The position numbers and the translations under genes are program-made. From NCBI GenBank assembly GCA_000434615.1, contig FR880822.1, forward strand, positions 1-38,388: a stretch of 38,388 nucleotides of DNA, in the 5' to 3' direction. The notes under the pieces are model-generated. The model had not been told where the DNA came from and searched no databases. It saw only the letters and a list, made by a program, of their open reading frames with translations. This stretch comes from Clostridium sp. CAG:510. Its GTDB lineage: Bacteria; Bacillota; Clostridia; Lachnospirales; Lachnospiraceae. Shown in pieces: positions 16,249 to 23,993 of this stretch (positions within the stretch are counted from its first letter, which is position 1; every line of letters begins with the position of its first letter).

Positions 16249-16401
16249 ATGGAAGAAAAAGTGTATAAGACCATGCGGGGAACGGGTGCTGCGAATATTG
16301 CGATTGGCATTCTGACCATGATTGTAGGAGTTGCCACCGGCGTTCTTTTGATTATCGGGGGAGCGAAGCTTCTTTCCAGAAAGTCTGATATTTTATTTTA
16401 G
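16249..16401 (+). CDS. Small membrane protein, 50 residues
   Basis: Starts MEEKVYKTMRGTGAAN, followed by a hydrophobic Gly/Ile/Val-rich stretch of about 25 residues and a basic tail LLSRKSDILF, so a single-pass or hairpin membrane protein. An excellent AGGAGG site lies 6 bases before the ATG, and a terminator follows, which support a real gene despite its size. Function unknown. It is placed between pyrE and another small membrane protein. Confidence 0.75.
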   Translation: MEEKVYKTMRGTGAANIAIGILTMIVGVATGVLLIIGGAKLLSRKSDILF

Positions 16402-16410
16402 AGATGAAAC

Positions 16411-16443
16411 GGGCATTTCCACAGGGGGTGCCCTTTTCCTTTT
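16411..16443 (+). terminator. Rho-independent terminator after the pyrE unit
   Basis: A ten-pair stem including three G-T pairs (16411-16420 with 16424-16433) with an ACA loop, then TTTTCCTTTT. Confidence 0.7.
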
Positions 16444-16471
16444 ATTATGGAAAGAAAGAGGCGAAAGGGAG

Positions 16472-16795
16472 ATGGCACGTAAACAGCACTATATTTTTAC
16501 CAATAAAAAACATTCGCCCAAGGCAATCATGTCCACGATTTTGGGAATAATCAGCATGGTTTCCCTTGTAGCGGTCATTTATCTGACCTATTTAAAAAAA
16601 GGCGATGCGCCGACAGGATACGGCATGACGGGACTGTTGATATTCCTGTTTTCCGTTGTGGGACTTATTTTGGGAATTATGACGGCACTGGAGAAGGATA
16701 AGTATAAATTGTTCCCGTTTCTGGGAATTCTTTTCAATGCCCTTTCCTTTATCGGCATCGGCATTGTGATTTATGTGGGAAATTATTTAGCATAG
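16472..16795 (+). CDS. Small three-helix membrane protein, DUF6142-like
   Basis: 107 residues. A basic N-terminus (MARKQHYIFTNKKHSPKA) is followed by three hydrophobic segments at about 20-42, 52-72 and 82-105. It resembles proteins labelled DUF6142 in Lachnospiraceae; this is recalled, not searched. Function unknown. GAAAGGGAG lies before the ATG. It ends 13 bases before the aminopeptidase gene, so the two are probably co-transcribed. Confidence 0.65.
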   Translation: MARKQHYIFTNKKHSPKAIMSTILGIISMVSLVAVIYLTYLKKGDAPTGYGMTGLLIFLFSVVGLILGIMTALEKDKYKLFPFLGILFNALSFIGIGIVIYVGNYLA

Positions 16796-16808
16796 AAAGG
16801 AAAACAAC

Positions 16809-18848
16809 ATGGAAGACATGGAAATTTTAACGGAAAGATGGGAGCTTGCCCGCGGCAGAATAGAGGAAATCTGCGAAGAGCTGAAAAACGAAAGAGTAGA
16901 TTTGGGCAAATTTTCCGCTTATTTTTTAATGGAAGCAGAATGGTTTGCCCATTTGTTTAAGACTGCGGACAGAGTGAACGGCGAAGCCTTTGAGAAACTG
17001 GATGAAGCCGACCTGACCGCCTTAAATGAGAAGCATTACGGTGAACTGCTGGGAGAAAGATACGACACAAGCTATGCAAATCCCGCTTTCGCAGTGGAAC
17101 GTCTGGGAGAAGAATACGGCAGACTTTTTTCTGCCCTGCATGTACATTACCGGAGAGGTATCGGTTTTGTATACGACGAAAAGAAAGAATTATTTCTGGC
17201 TCTTGCCGAACTTTTCTTAGAGATTTACAGCGCCTTTGTGTGTGAAAAAGAAGAAAACGGCGGAGTTCCCGCTTATGAAGAAATCCGCAAGATTTATTAC
17301 TGGCACAGAAGCGATTATGCGGATGTACTTTCCCTGGAGCAGGTGGAAAATCAGGTGGTGCCGAAGCAGGATATGGCAAAGAGGCTTCTCATGGAAGCGG
17401 ACTTAACGGATTTGCGTTACCTGTACCGCTACGGCGAATATATTTCCGACAGCGAGCTGAAAACGGCGGCATTCTTAAACAGCCTTCCTGAAGAAACCAT
17501 AGCTACCATGGCGGATACCTTCACAGAAGGATACCGGATAGGATTTATCACCACCAATAAAGACATCAGCAAAAAAAAGAGCGTGTGCATTTATTATAAT
17601 ATCGGCTTTGAAAGGGTGGTAAGGAGAGCTATTTCCAATTTTAAGAAAATCGGACTGGACTCCATTGTTTACAGAGGACGTTACCAGAGTACCGCACCCA
17701 ACAGACAGTATAGCTACGATCACAAGGATGACGATATGCTGTTCTTTGACAGACAGTATATGAACCGGAAATTAGAAACCTTAAAGACCGCGTTTGAACA
17801 ATATAAGAAGGAAGCCGCACTGTTCGGCGGACCGGCGGTGATTGAAGTGTTCGGCGAGGAACCTTTTTCTCCGATACCGAAGAAGGAAGCCATTCAGGGC
17901 GACGAGCAGTACCAGCGTCTGAATGTGGAATATATTTCCGCATACCGCCGGATGATGAGCAATTATGTGAAGGAAGAGGAGAGAAGCTTCACCATTATTG
18001 CGTTCCCCACGCCGGATGTCGGGGACAATTTTACGCAGATTTTTGATGAAATTATCCGCATCAATACACTGGATTATTCCTTATATCAGAAAATCCAGCA
18101 GACCATGATCGATACCCTTGACCGGGCGGAATATGTGGAAGTAAAGGGCATGAACGGCAACCGCACGGATGTGAAGGTAATGCTCTGCGCACTTAACGAC
18201 CCGGAAAAGGAGTCCAAGTTTGAAAACTGTGTGGCAGACGTCAATATTCCGGTAGGCGAGGCCTTTACATCTCCGAGACTGAAAGGCACAAACGGCGTGC
18301 TGCATGTGAGCCGCGTGTTCTTAAACGGACTGGAATACCGGGATTTTGAAATTGATTTCAAGGACGGTATGGTGGCAGACTACCACTGCGGCAACTTCCC
18401 GGATGCGGAAGAAGGCAGACGTTATATCAAGGACAATGTGCTGATGCATCACGACACCCTTCCTTTGGGTGAATTTGCGGTAGGCACCAATACCACGGCT
18501 TATATGGTAGCGGAAAAATATGGCATCGGCGGCAAGCTTCCCATTCTGATTGCAGAAAAAATGGGACCGCATTTTGCAGTGGGCGATACCTGCTATTCTC
18601 AGGCGGAAGACGTAAAAGTCTACAATCCCGACGGAAAAGAAGTCATTGCCCGGGAAAATGAGGTTTCTGCCCTGCGGAAGACGGATATGCAGAAGGCTTA
18701 TTTCAACTGTCATACCGACATCACCATTCCGTATCATGAACTGGGACTGTTAGCTGCCGTGAAAAAGGACGGAAGCAGGGTGCCCATTATTGAAAACGGC
18801 AGATTTGTTCTGCCGGGCTGTGAAGAGCTGAATAAGCCCTTTAATTAG
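16809..18848 (+). CDS. M29-type metallo-aminopeptidase
   Basis: 679 residues. The C-terminal half carries the M29/thermophilic aminopeptidase pattern: LPLGEFAVGTN near residue 552, EKMGPHFAVGDTCY near 585 and NCHTDITIPYHEL near 634. These supply His, Glu and Asp ligands for the two metal ions. M29 enzymes remove N-terminal residues from peptides in the cytoplasm. The N-terminal about 300 residues are an extra helical region longer than in classic M29 enzymes of about 410 residues, as in other clostridial members. No signal peptide. AGAAAGGAAAA precedes the ATG. Substrate preference is not readable. Confidence 0.85.
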   Translation: MEDMEILTERWELARGRIEEICEELKNERVDLGKFSAYFLMEAEWFAHLFKTADRVNGEAFEKLDEADLTALNEKHYGELLGERYDTSYANPAFAVERLGEEYGRLFSALHVHYRRGIGFVYDEKKELFLALAELFLEIYSAFVCEKEENGGVPAYEEIRKIYYWHRSDYADVLSLEQVENQVVPKQDMAKRLLMEADLTDLRYLYRYGEYISDSELKTAAFLNSLPEETIATMADTFTEGYRIGFITTNKDISKKKSVCIYYNIGFERVVRRAISNFKKIGLDSIVYRGRYQSTAPNRQYSYDHKDDDMLFFDRQYMNRKLETLKTAFEQYKKEAALFGGPAVIEVFGEEPFSPIPKKEAIQGDEQYQRLNVEYISAYRRMMSNYVKEEERSFTIIAFPTPDVGDNFTQIFDEIIRINTLDYSLYQKIQQTMIDTLDRAEYVEVKGMNGNRTDVKVMLCALNDPEKESKFENCVADVNIPVGEAFTSPRLKGTNGVLHVSRVFLNGLEYRDFEIDFKDGMVADYHCGNFPDAEEGRRYIKDNVLMHHDTLPLGEFAVGTNTTAYMVAEKYGIGGKLPILIAEKMGPHFAVGDTCYSQAEDVKVYNPDGKEVIARENEVSALRKTDMQKAYFNCHTDITIPYHELGLLAAVKKDGSRVPIIENGRFVLPGCEELNKPFN

Positions 18849-18877
18849 TAAATTCATATAAAATTAAGAAAAATACA

Positions 18878-18906
18878 TTGCACCGAGGGTAAATATTTAG
18901 TAAACT
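18878..18906 (+). promoter_or_regulatory. Probable promoter of the purine gene cluster
   Basis: TTGCAC (18878-18883) and TAAACT (18901-18906) with a 17-base spacer. The leader to purE is about 63 bases and shows no purine riboswitch fold. Confidence 0.4.
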
Positions 18907-18975
18907 GAACTTAAGAATGTTTTATTTCTTTACCGAGATTTTTTACGGATAAAAAGCCTGAAAGGAGAAAACAAG

Positions 18976-19485
18976 GTGGCACAGGTAGGTATTGTAATGG
19001 GCTCCGATTCGGATATGCCCATCATGGCAAAGGCAGCAGATGTATTGGAGGAACTTGGTATTTCTTATGAAATGACCATTATCTCCGCACACAGAGAACC
19101 GGACGTATTTTTCGAGTATGCAAAGAGTGCAGAGGAGAAAGGATTCAAGGTGATTATCGCAGGTGCGGGAATGGCAGCCCATCTTCCGGGCATGTGCGCC
19201 GCTATTTTTCCCATGCCGGTTATCGGCATTCCCATGCACACCACATCTTTGGGAGGCAGGGATTCCCTGTATTCCATCGTACAGATGCCGTCCGGTATTC
19301 CGGTAGCGACGGTGGCAATCAACGGAGGTGCCAACGCAGGTCTTCTGGCAGCCAAAATCCTTGCGGTTTCCGATGAGGCGCTTCTGGCAAAGCTGAAGGA
19401 CTACAGCCAAAACTTAAAAGAACAGGTACAGAAAAAAGACGCAAGACTGCAGGAAGTCGGCTACAAAAAATACATGGAAAAGTAA
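18976..19485 (+). CDS. purE: N5-carboxyaminoimidazole ribonucleotide mutase, class I PurE
   Basis: Moves the carboxyl group from N5-CAIR to give CAIR in purine synthesis. 169 residues, usual for class I. Motifs: GSDSDMPIM with the Ser-Asp substrate-binding pair, SAHREP with the catalytic His, and IAGAGMAAHLPGM. The start is GTG with an AAAGGAG site 8 bases before it. First gene of a purE-purM-purN-purD set. PurK, needed to make N5-CAIR, is not in the window. Confidence 0.96.
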   Translation: MAQVGIVMGSDSDMPIMAKAADVLEELGISYEMTIISAHREPDVFFEYAKSAEEKGFKVIIAGAGMAAHLPGMCAAIFPMPVIGIPMHTTSLGGRDSLYSIVQMPSGIPVATVAINGGANAGLLAAKILAVSDEALLAKLKDYSQNLKEQVQKKDARLQEVGYKKYMEK

Positions 19486-19504
19486 AATTGAGGTGGAGAT
19501 TATT

Positions 19505-20530
19505 ATGGATTACAAGAACGCAGGCGTGGATATTGAAGCAGGATACGAATCAGTAGAACTGATGAAGAAGTTTGTTAAAACAACCATGAGACCGGAAGTA
19601 ATGGGTGGTCTCGGCGGTTTCTCGGGAGCTTTCTCCTTAGACAAGATTAAGGAGATGGAAAAGCCCGTATTGTTATCCGGTACCGACGGTGTGGGTACCA
19701 AGATTAAACTGGCATTTTTACTGGACAAGCACGATACCATCGGTATCGACTGCGTGGCAATGTGCGTGAACGACGTGGCATGTGCCGGCGGCGAACCTTT
19801 ATTCTTCTTAGATTACATTGCTTGCGGCAAGAACTATCCTGAGAAGATTGCCACCATCGTAAAGGGCGTGGCAGACGGCTGCGTACAGTCCGGTGCGGCG
19901 CTTATCGGCGGAGAAACCGCAGAGCATCCGGGACTGATGCCCGAGGATGAATACGACCTGGCAGGATTTGCCGTAGGCGTGGTAGATGAAAAGGATTTGA
20001 TTACCGGAGCAAATATCAAGCCCGGCGATGTGCTTGTGGGCATTGCTTCTTCCGGTGTACACAGCAACGGATTTTCCCTGGTCCGCAAGGTGTTTGAGAT
20101 GACCAAGGAAAGCCTGAATACTTACTACGAAGAATTAGGCACCACTCTGGGCGAGGCGCTGCTTGCTCCGACCCGTATTTATGTAAAAGCATTAAAAGAA
20201 ATCAAGAATGCAGGCGTTACTGTAAAGGGCTGCAGCCATATCACCGGCGGCGGATTTTATGAAAATATTCCGAGAATGCTTCCCGAAGGCATCAATGCGG
20301 TGGTAAAGAAGGACAGCTACGAAGTGCCTGCCATCTTTAAGCTGATGCAGAAGACCGGCAATATCGAAGAAAAGATGATGTACAACACCTACAACATGGG
20401 ACTCGGCATGGTGCTGGCAGTAGACCCCGCTGATGTGGAAAAGACCGTGGCTGCGATTGAAAAAGCCGGAGATACCGCTTATGTGGTAGGTTCCTGTGAA
20501 GCCGGAGAAAAGGGAGTAACCTTATGCTAA
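19505..20530 (+). CDS. purM: Phosphoribosylformylglycinamidine cyclo-ligase (AIR synthetase)
   Basis: ATP-dependent ring closure of FGAM to AIR. 341 residues from the ATG at 19505, which follows GAGGTGGAG; an upstream GTG at 19493 would include the ribosome binding site and is rejected. Conserved stretches: LLSGTDGVGTKIKLA, GIDCVAMCVNDVACAGGEPLFFLDY, IGGETAEHPG and GCSHITGGGFYENIPRMLP. Lies 19 bases after purE and overlaps purN by 7 bases, so the genes are translated together. Confidence 0.96.
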   Translation: MDYKNAGVDIEAGYESVELMKKFVKTTMRPEVMGGLGGFSGAFSLDKIKEMEKPVLLSGTDGVGTKIKLAFLLDKHDTIGIDCVAMCVNDVACAGGEPLFFLDYIACGKNYPEKIATIVKGVADGCVQSGAALIGGETAEHPGLMPEDEYDLAGFAVGVVDEKDLITGANIKPGDVLVGIASSGVHSNGFSLVRKVFEMTKESLNTYYEELGTTLGEALLAPTRIYVKALKEIKNAGVTVKGCSHITGGGFYENIPRMLPEGINAVVKKDSYEVPAIFKLMQKTGNIEEKMMYNTYNMGLGMVLAVDPADVEKTVAAIEKAGDTAYVVGSCEAGEKGVTLC

Positions 20531-21159
20531 GGACAGTTGTTTGTGTATCCGGCGGCGGTACGAATTTGCAGGCAATATTGGATGCCGTGGATGCGGGAAA
20601 GATTACCAATACCGAAATCGTTGCCGTTATCAGCAACAATCCGGGCGCGAAAGCCCTGGACAGAGCGGCAGCACATCACATTCCGGGTGTGGTTATGAGT
20701 CCGAAGGACTATGAGTCAAGAGCGCTTTTTAACGAAGCATTTACCTCTAAAATGGAAGAGCTTCAGCCGGATTTAATTGTTCTGGCGGGCTTCCTTGTAA
20801 AAATCCCGGAGAGCATGGTGGCAAAATTTTCCGGCAGGATTATCAACATCCACCCGTCCCTTATTCCCGCCTTCTGCGGTGTGGGATACTATGGACTGCA
20901 TGTGCATGAAGAAGCCTTAAAGAGGGGCGTAAAGGTAACGGGAGCAACCGTCCATTTTGTAAACGAAGGCATGGACGAGGGACCGATTATTGCCCAGAAG
21001 CCCGTGTTTACCGAAGAGGGAGATACCCCCGAGATTTTGCAGAGACGTGTGATGGAACAGGCAGAGTGGCTGCTTCTTCCCCAGGCGATTGATGATATTG
21101 CCAATGACAGACTGTATGTAAAAGACGGACATGTATACACAAAAGGAGGCAATGCATGA
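20524..21159 (+). CDS. purN: Phosphoribosylglycinamide formyltransferase (folate-dependent)
   Basis: Transfers a formyl group from 10-formyl-THF to GAR. 211 residues. VSGGGTNLQAI at the N-terminus binds the ribonucleotide. INIHPSLIPAF carries the catalytic Asn and His, and VNEGMDEGPIIAQ carries the catalytic Asp region. The segment FCGVGYYGLHVHEEAL replaces the more usual FPGxxAxxxA, a variant that I believe occurs in clostridial PurN. Its ATG lies inside the end of purM, and its stop overlaps purD (ATGA). Confidence 0.95.
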   Translation: MLRTVVCVSGGGTNLQAILDAVDAGKITNTEIVAVISNNPGAKALDRAAAHHIPGVVMSPKDYESRALFNEAFTSKMEELQPDLIVLAGFLVKIPESMVAKFSGRIINIHPSLIPAFCGVGYYGLHVHEEALKRGVKVTGATVHFVNEGMDEGPIIAQKPVFTEEGDTPEILQRRVMEQAEWLLLPQAIDDIANDRLYVKDGHVYTKGGNA

Positions 21160-22433
21160 AAGTACTGATTATAGGCGGTGGCGGCAGAGAGCATGCCATT
21201 GCGGTTAGCATGAAGAAAAGCAGAAGAGTGGACAAGCTCTACTGTGTACCAGGCAATGCGGGTATTGCGGAAATTGCAGAATGTGAACCTTCCATAGGCG
21301 TTATGGAATTTGATAAAATCGTGGCATATGCCAAAGAAAAACAGGTGGATTTAGTATTTGTGGCACCGGACGATCCTCTGGTAGGAGGTCTGGTGGATGT
21401 TCTTAAGGAAGCGGGCTTCCGTGTGTTCGGACCGGACAAAAAAGCGGCTATCTTAGAGGGCAGCAAGGCTTTCTCCAAGGACCTTATGAAAAAATACAAC
21501 ATTCCTACCGCAGCCTATGAAACCTTTGATGATCCGGAGAAAGCGCTTGCTTATCTGGAAACGGCGGAAATGCCCATCGTCTTAAAGGCGGACGGACTGG
21601 CATTGGGAAAAGGCGTTCTTATCTGTAACACTTTGGAAGAAGCCAGAGCGGGTGTGAAGGAAATCATGCTGGACAAGCATTTCGGCAGCGCCGGCAACCG
21701 TATGGTAATCGAAGAATTCATGACCGGCAGAGAGGTTTCTGTGCTTTCCTTTGTGGACGGCAAGACCATCAAGCCCATGACCTCCGCACAGGATCACAAG
21801 CGTGCCAAGGACGGAGACGAGGGACTGAACACCGGCGGTATGGGCAACTTTTCCCCCAGCCCCTTCTATACCGAAGAAGTGGATGAGTTCTGCAAGAAAT
21901 ATATCTATCAGGCTACGGTGGATGCCATGGCAAAGGAAGGCAGGGAGTTCAAGGGCGTTATTTTCTTCGGACTGATGCTGACCCCGAAGGGACCCCGTGT
22001 CTTAGAGTACAATGCCCGTTTCGGTGACCCGGAGGCGCAGGTGGTGCTCTGCCGTATGGAAAACGATATCATGGATGTGGTGGATGCCTGCATCGACGGC
22101 ACACTGGATAAAGTGGACCTTAAGTTTGAACACAATGCAGCAGTCTGCGTGGTACTGGCTTCCGACGGTTATCCGGTTTCCTATGAAAAGGGATTTCCCA
22201 TCACCGGACTGGAAAATTTCAAGGGAAAAGATGACTATTACTGTTTCCACGCAGGCACCAAATTTGATGCCGAGGGCAGAGTCGTAACAAACGGCGGACG
22301 CGTTTTAGGCATCACCGCCAAGGGAAAGGATTTGAAAGAAGCCCGCAAAAAGGCCTATGAGGCTACGGAGTGGGTAAGCTTTGAAAATAAATACATGCGT
22401 CATGACATTGGAAAGGCAATAGACGAAGCCTGA
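21156..22433 (+). CDS. purD: Phosphoribosylamine-glycine ligase (GAR synthetase)
   Basis: Joins phosphoribosylamine and glycine using ATP. 425 residues. An ATP-grasp enzyme with N-terminal VLIIGGGGREHAIA, central VLKADGLALGKGV, EEFMTGREVSVLSF, SAQDHKRAKDGDEGLNTGGMG and the metal-binding EYNARFGDPEAQ. The start overlaps the purN stop by four bases. No terminator is visible after it. purC, purF, purL, purH are not present here. Confidence 0.97.
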   Translation: MKVLIIGGGGREHAIAVSMKKSRRVDKLYCVPGNAGIAEIAECEPSIGVMEFDKIVAYAKEKQVDLVFVAPDDPLVGGLVDVLKEAGFRVFGPDKKAAILEGSKAFSKDLMKKYNIPTAAYETFDDPEKALAYLETAEMPIVLKADGLALGKGVLICNTLEEARAGVKEIMLDKHFGSAGNRMVIEEFMTGREVSVLSFVDGKTIKPMTSAQDHKRAKDGDEGLNTGGMGNFSPSPFYTEEVDEFCKKYIYQATVDAMAKEGREFKGVIFFGLMLTPKGPRVLEYNARFGDPEAQVVLCRMENDIMDVVDACIDGTLDKVDLKFEHNAAVCVVLASDGYPVSYEKGFPITGLENFKGKDDYYCFHAGTKFDAEGRVVTNGGRVLGITAKGKDLKEARKKAYEATEWVSFENKYMRHDIGKAIDEA

Positions 22434-22515
22434 CGGAAGAAGGTCCGGGGAGGCGTAAGCTTGAAGGAACCGCAGTTTCCGGCAGGAAATGCCAGACGCA
22501 GAAACGGAGGAAAAA

Positions 22516-23955
22516 ATGAGATACTTGAGTGGGAAAAACAAGATGGCAGAAAGAATAGGAAAATGGATTGTTACCGCATGTTTTTGCCTTGTAACGGTTC
22601 TTTGTCTGGCACCGCATCTTACGGTTTCTGCCGCAACGGGAAAGGTCAGCGCTTCATCCGCCAACATCCGCTCCAGTGCGGATTCGGGAAGCTCTGTCGT
22701 AGCAAGCGTGTTAAACGGCAACAAGCTGAATATTCTGGAAGAAACAACCGGCACGGACGGCAAGGTATGGTATAAGGTAGAAGTGGATGCCAACAGAACC
22801 GGTTACATCCGTTCTGATTTAGTGACAAAGGACGGCGGTTCCACAACCACAACGACTACCACTACAACGACTACTACTACAACCGGAACAAGCACAACGA
22901 CCGTGAATTCCTCGGTTACCGTAAATACGGAAGGCGTGACAGAGGTACAGCCGGTCAGCGCAACCGTAAACAAGGACGGTGTCCGGGTAAGAGGCGATTC
23001 CAATACCACAAGCGGCATTGTTACCACAGCCACCAAAAATCTGGTGGTAACCGTTTCCGGTTACAAGGCAAACGGCAGTGAAACCTGGTATCTTTCCACC
23101 TTCATGATTGACAGCAAGGAAGTACAGGGCTATATCCGTTCCGATTTCGTAACCCTTTCCGGAGAACTGGTGGCTCCCGAAACACAGCCTGAGACACCGG
23201 TGGACAACGGAGACGATGCAGCGGCGGAAGAGCCGGAAGAAGCGCCTGCTTATGAAACGGAACAGGAAGGGGATACCTGGTATCTGATTGACAATGTTGC
23301 CGGTAAAAAATACCCCATCAACAAGCTGATTACGGAAGCAGAGCAGAATGCAGAAAAATTAGCAGCTTCCCAGAAAAAGGTTTCCAAGCAGAAGACCATT
23401 ATTATTGTGCTGGTCATCATACTGGCGCTTATCCTCATGGGTGTATCATTCCTGATTTTCAAGGTTAGAGATATGATGGACGACGGCTTTGATATGGAAA
23501 GCGAAAGAAGACAGCCCCAGAGAAGTCCGGAAAGAAGACCTGCCGGACAAAGACCTTCCCAGAACGGAAGACCTGCCGGGGAAGCACATAGAGCAGCAGA
23601 CGGAAGAACCGGTGCAAGACCTTCGGGAGAGGCACACAGGGCATCCGCCGGAGCAGCGCAGGGACACAGACCTGCCGGAAATAGACCTGCCGGAACGGGA
23701 GTAGCACCCCAGGGCGCAAGACCCGCCGGAAATAGACCTGCCGGAACAGGAGTAGCACCCCAGGGACATAGACCTGCCGGAACGGGAGTAGCCACCCAGA
23801 GCCAGAGAACCGGTGCGGAAGAAAGACCCGCCGCAGAAAGAAGCAGCCAGTCAGATGTAAGACCGGTTATGCAGGGCTCTGCGGGATTCAGAGGAAAGTC
23901 CAAGAACTTTATTGAGGATGATGATGATTTTTCCTTTGAATTTTTGAACAAATAA
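22516..23955 (+). CDS. Exported SH3-domain membrane protein with repetitive cytoplasmic tail
   Basis: 479 residues from ATG 22516, which has ACGGAGG upstream; an in-frame ATG at 22489 has no site. Signal-like helix about 14-40, then SH3b domain 1 (SSANIRSSADSGSSVV to GYIRSDLVT), a run of 14 Thr, and SH3b domain 2 (KDGVRVRGDSNTTS to GYIRSDFVT). An acidic linker, a membrane helix near residues 295-315 (IIIVLVIILALILMGVSFLIF) and an Arg/Pro/Gly-rich tail with 17-residue repeats follow. SH3b domains bind the cell wall. Predicted orientation: SH3 domains outside, tail inside. Role unknown; an envelope sensor or scaffold is possible. Confidence 0.8.
   Translation: MRYLSGKNKMAERIGKWIVTACFCLVTVLCLAPHLTVSAATGKVSASSANIRSSADSGSSVVASVLNGNKLNILEETTGTDGKVWYKVEVDANRTGYIRSDLVTKDGGSTTTTTTTTTTTTTTGTSTTTVNSSVTVNTEGVTEVQPVSATVNKDGVRVRGDSNTTSGIVTTATKNLVVTVSGYKANGSETWYLSTFMIDSKEVQGYIRSDFVTLSGELVAPETQPETPVDNGDDAAAEEPEEAPAYETEQEGDTWYLIDNVAGKKYPINKLITEAEQNAEKLAASQKKVSKQKTIIIVLVIILALILMGVSFLIFKVRDMMDDGFDMESERRQPQRSPERRPAGQRPSQNGRPAGEAHRAADGRTGARPSGEAHRASAGAAQGHRPAGNRPAGTGVAPQGARPAGNRPAGTGVAPQGHRPAGTGVATQSQRTGAEERPAAERSSQSDVRPVMQGSAGFRGKSKNFIEDDDDFSFEFLNK
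23663..23803 (+). repeat. 51-bp in-frame tandem repeat in the SH3 protein tail
   Basis: Two full copies and one shortened copy of a 51-bp unit coding RPAGNRPAGTGVAPQG plus one variable residue. Reading frame is kept, and copy number probably varies between strains by slippage. Confidence 0.85.
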
Positions 23956-23993
23956 AAAGGAACACGAAAAGAAAGCAGAGGTTGTAGAAACGT

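Noticed and set aside
18849..18975. Purine riboswitch or PurR boxes before purE
   Set aside because: No three-way junction fold or paired conserved loops, and no CGAA-type PurR box pair could be found; only a plain promoter is seen.
23663..23803. CRISPR-like array
   Set aside because: The 51-bp units are adjacent, in frame and coding, with no unique spacers.
22803..23951. Minus-strand frames of 77 to 233 residues opposite the SH3 protein
   Set aside because: They are generated by the Thr and Pro/Gly repeats; compositions such as poly-Val are artefacts of the antisense reading.
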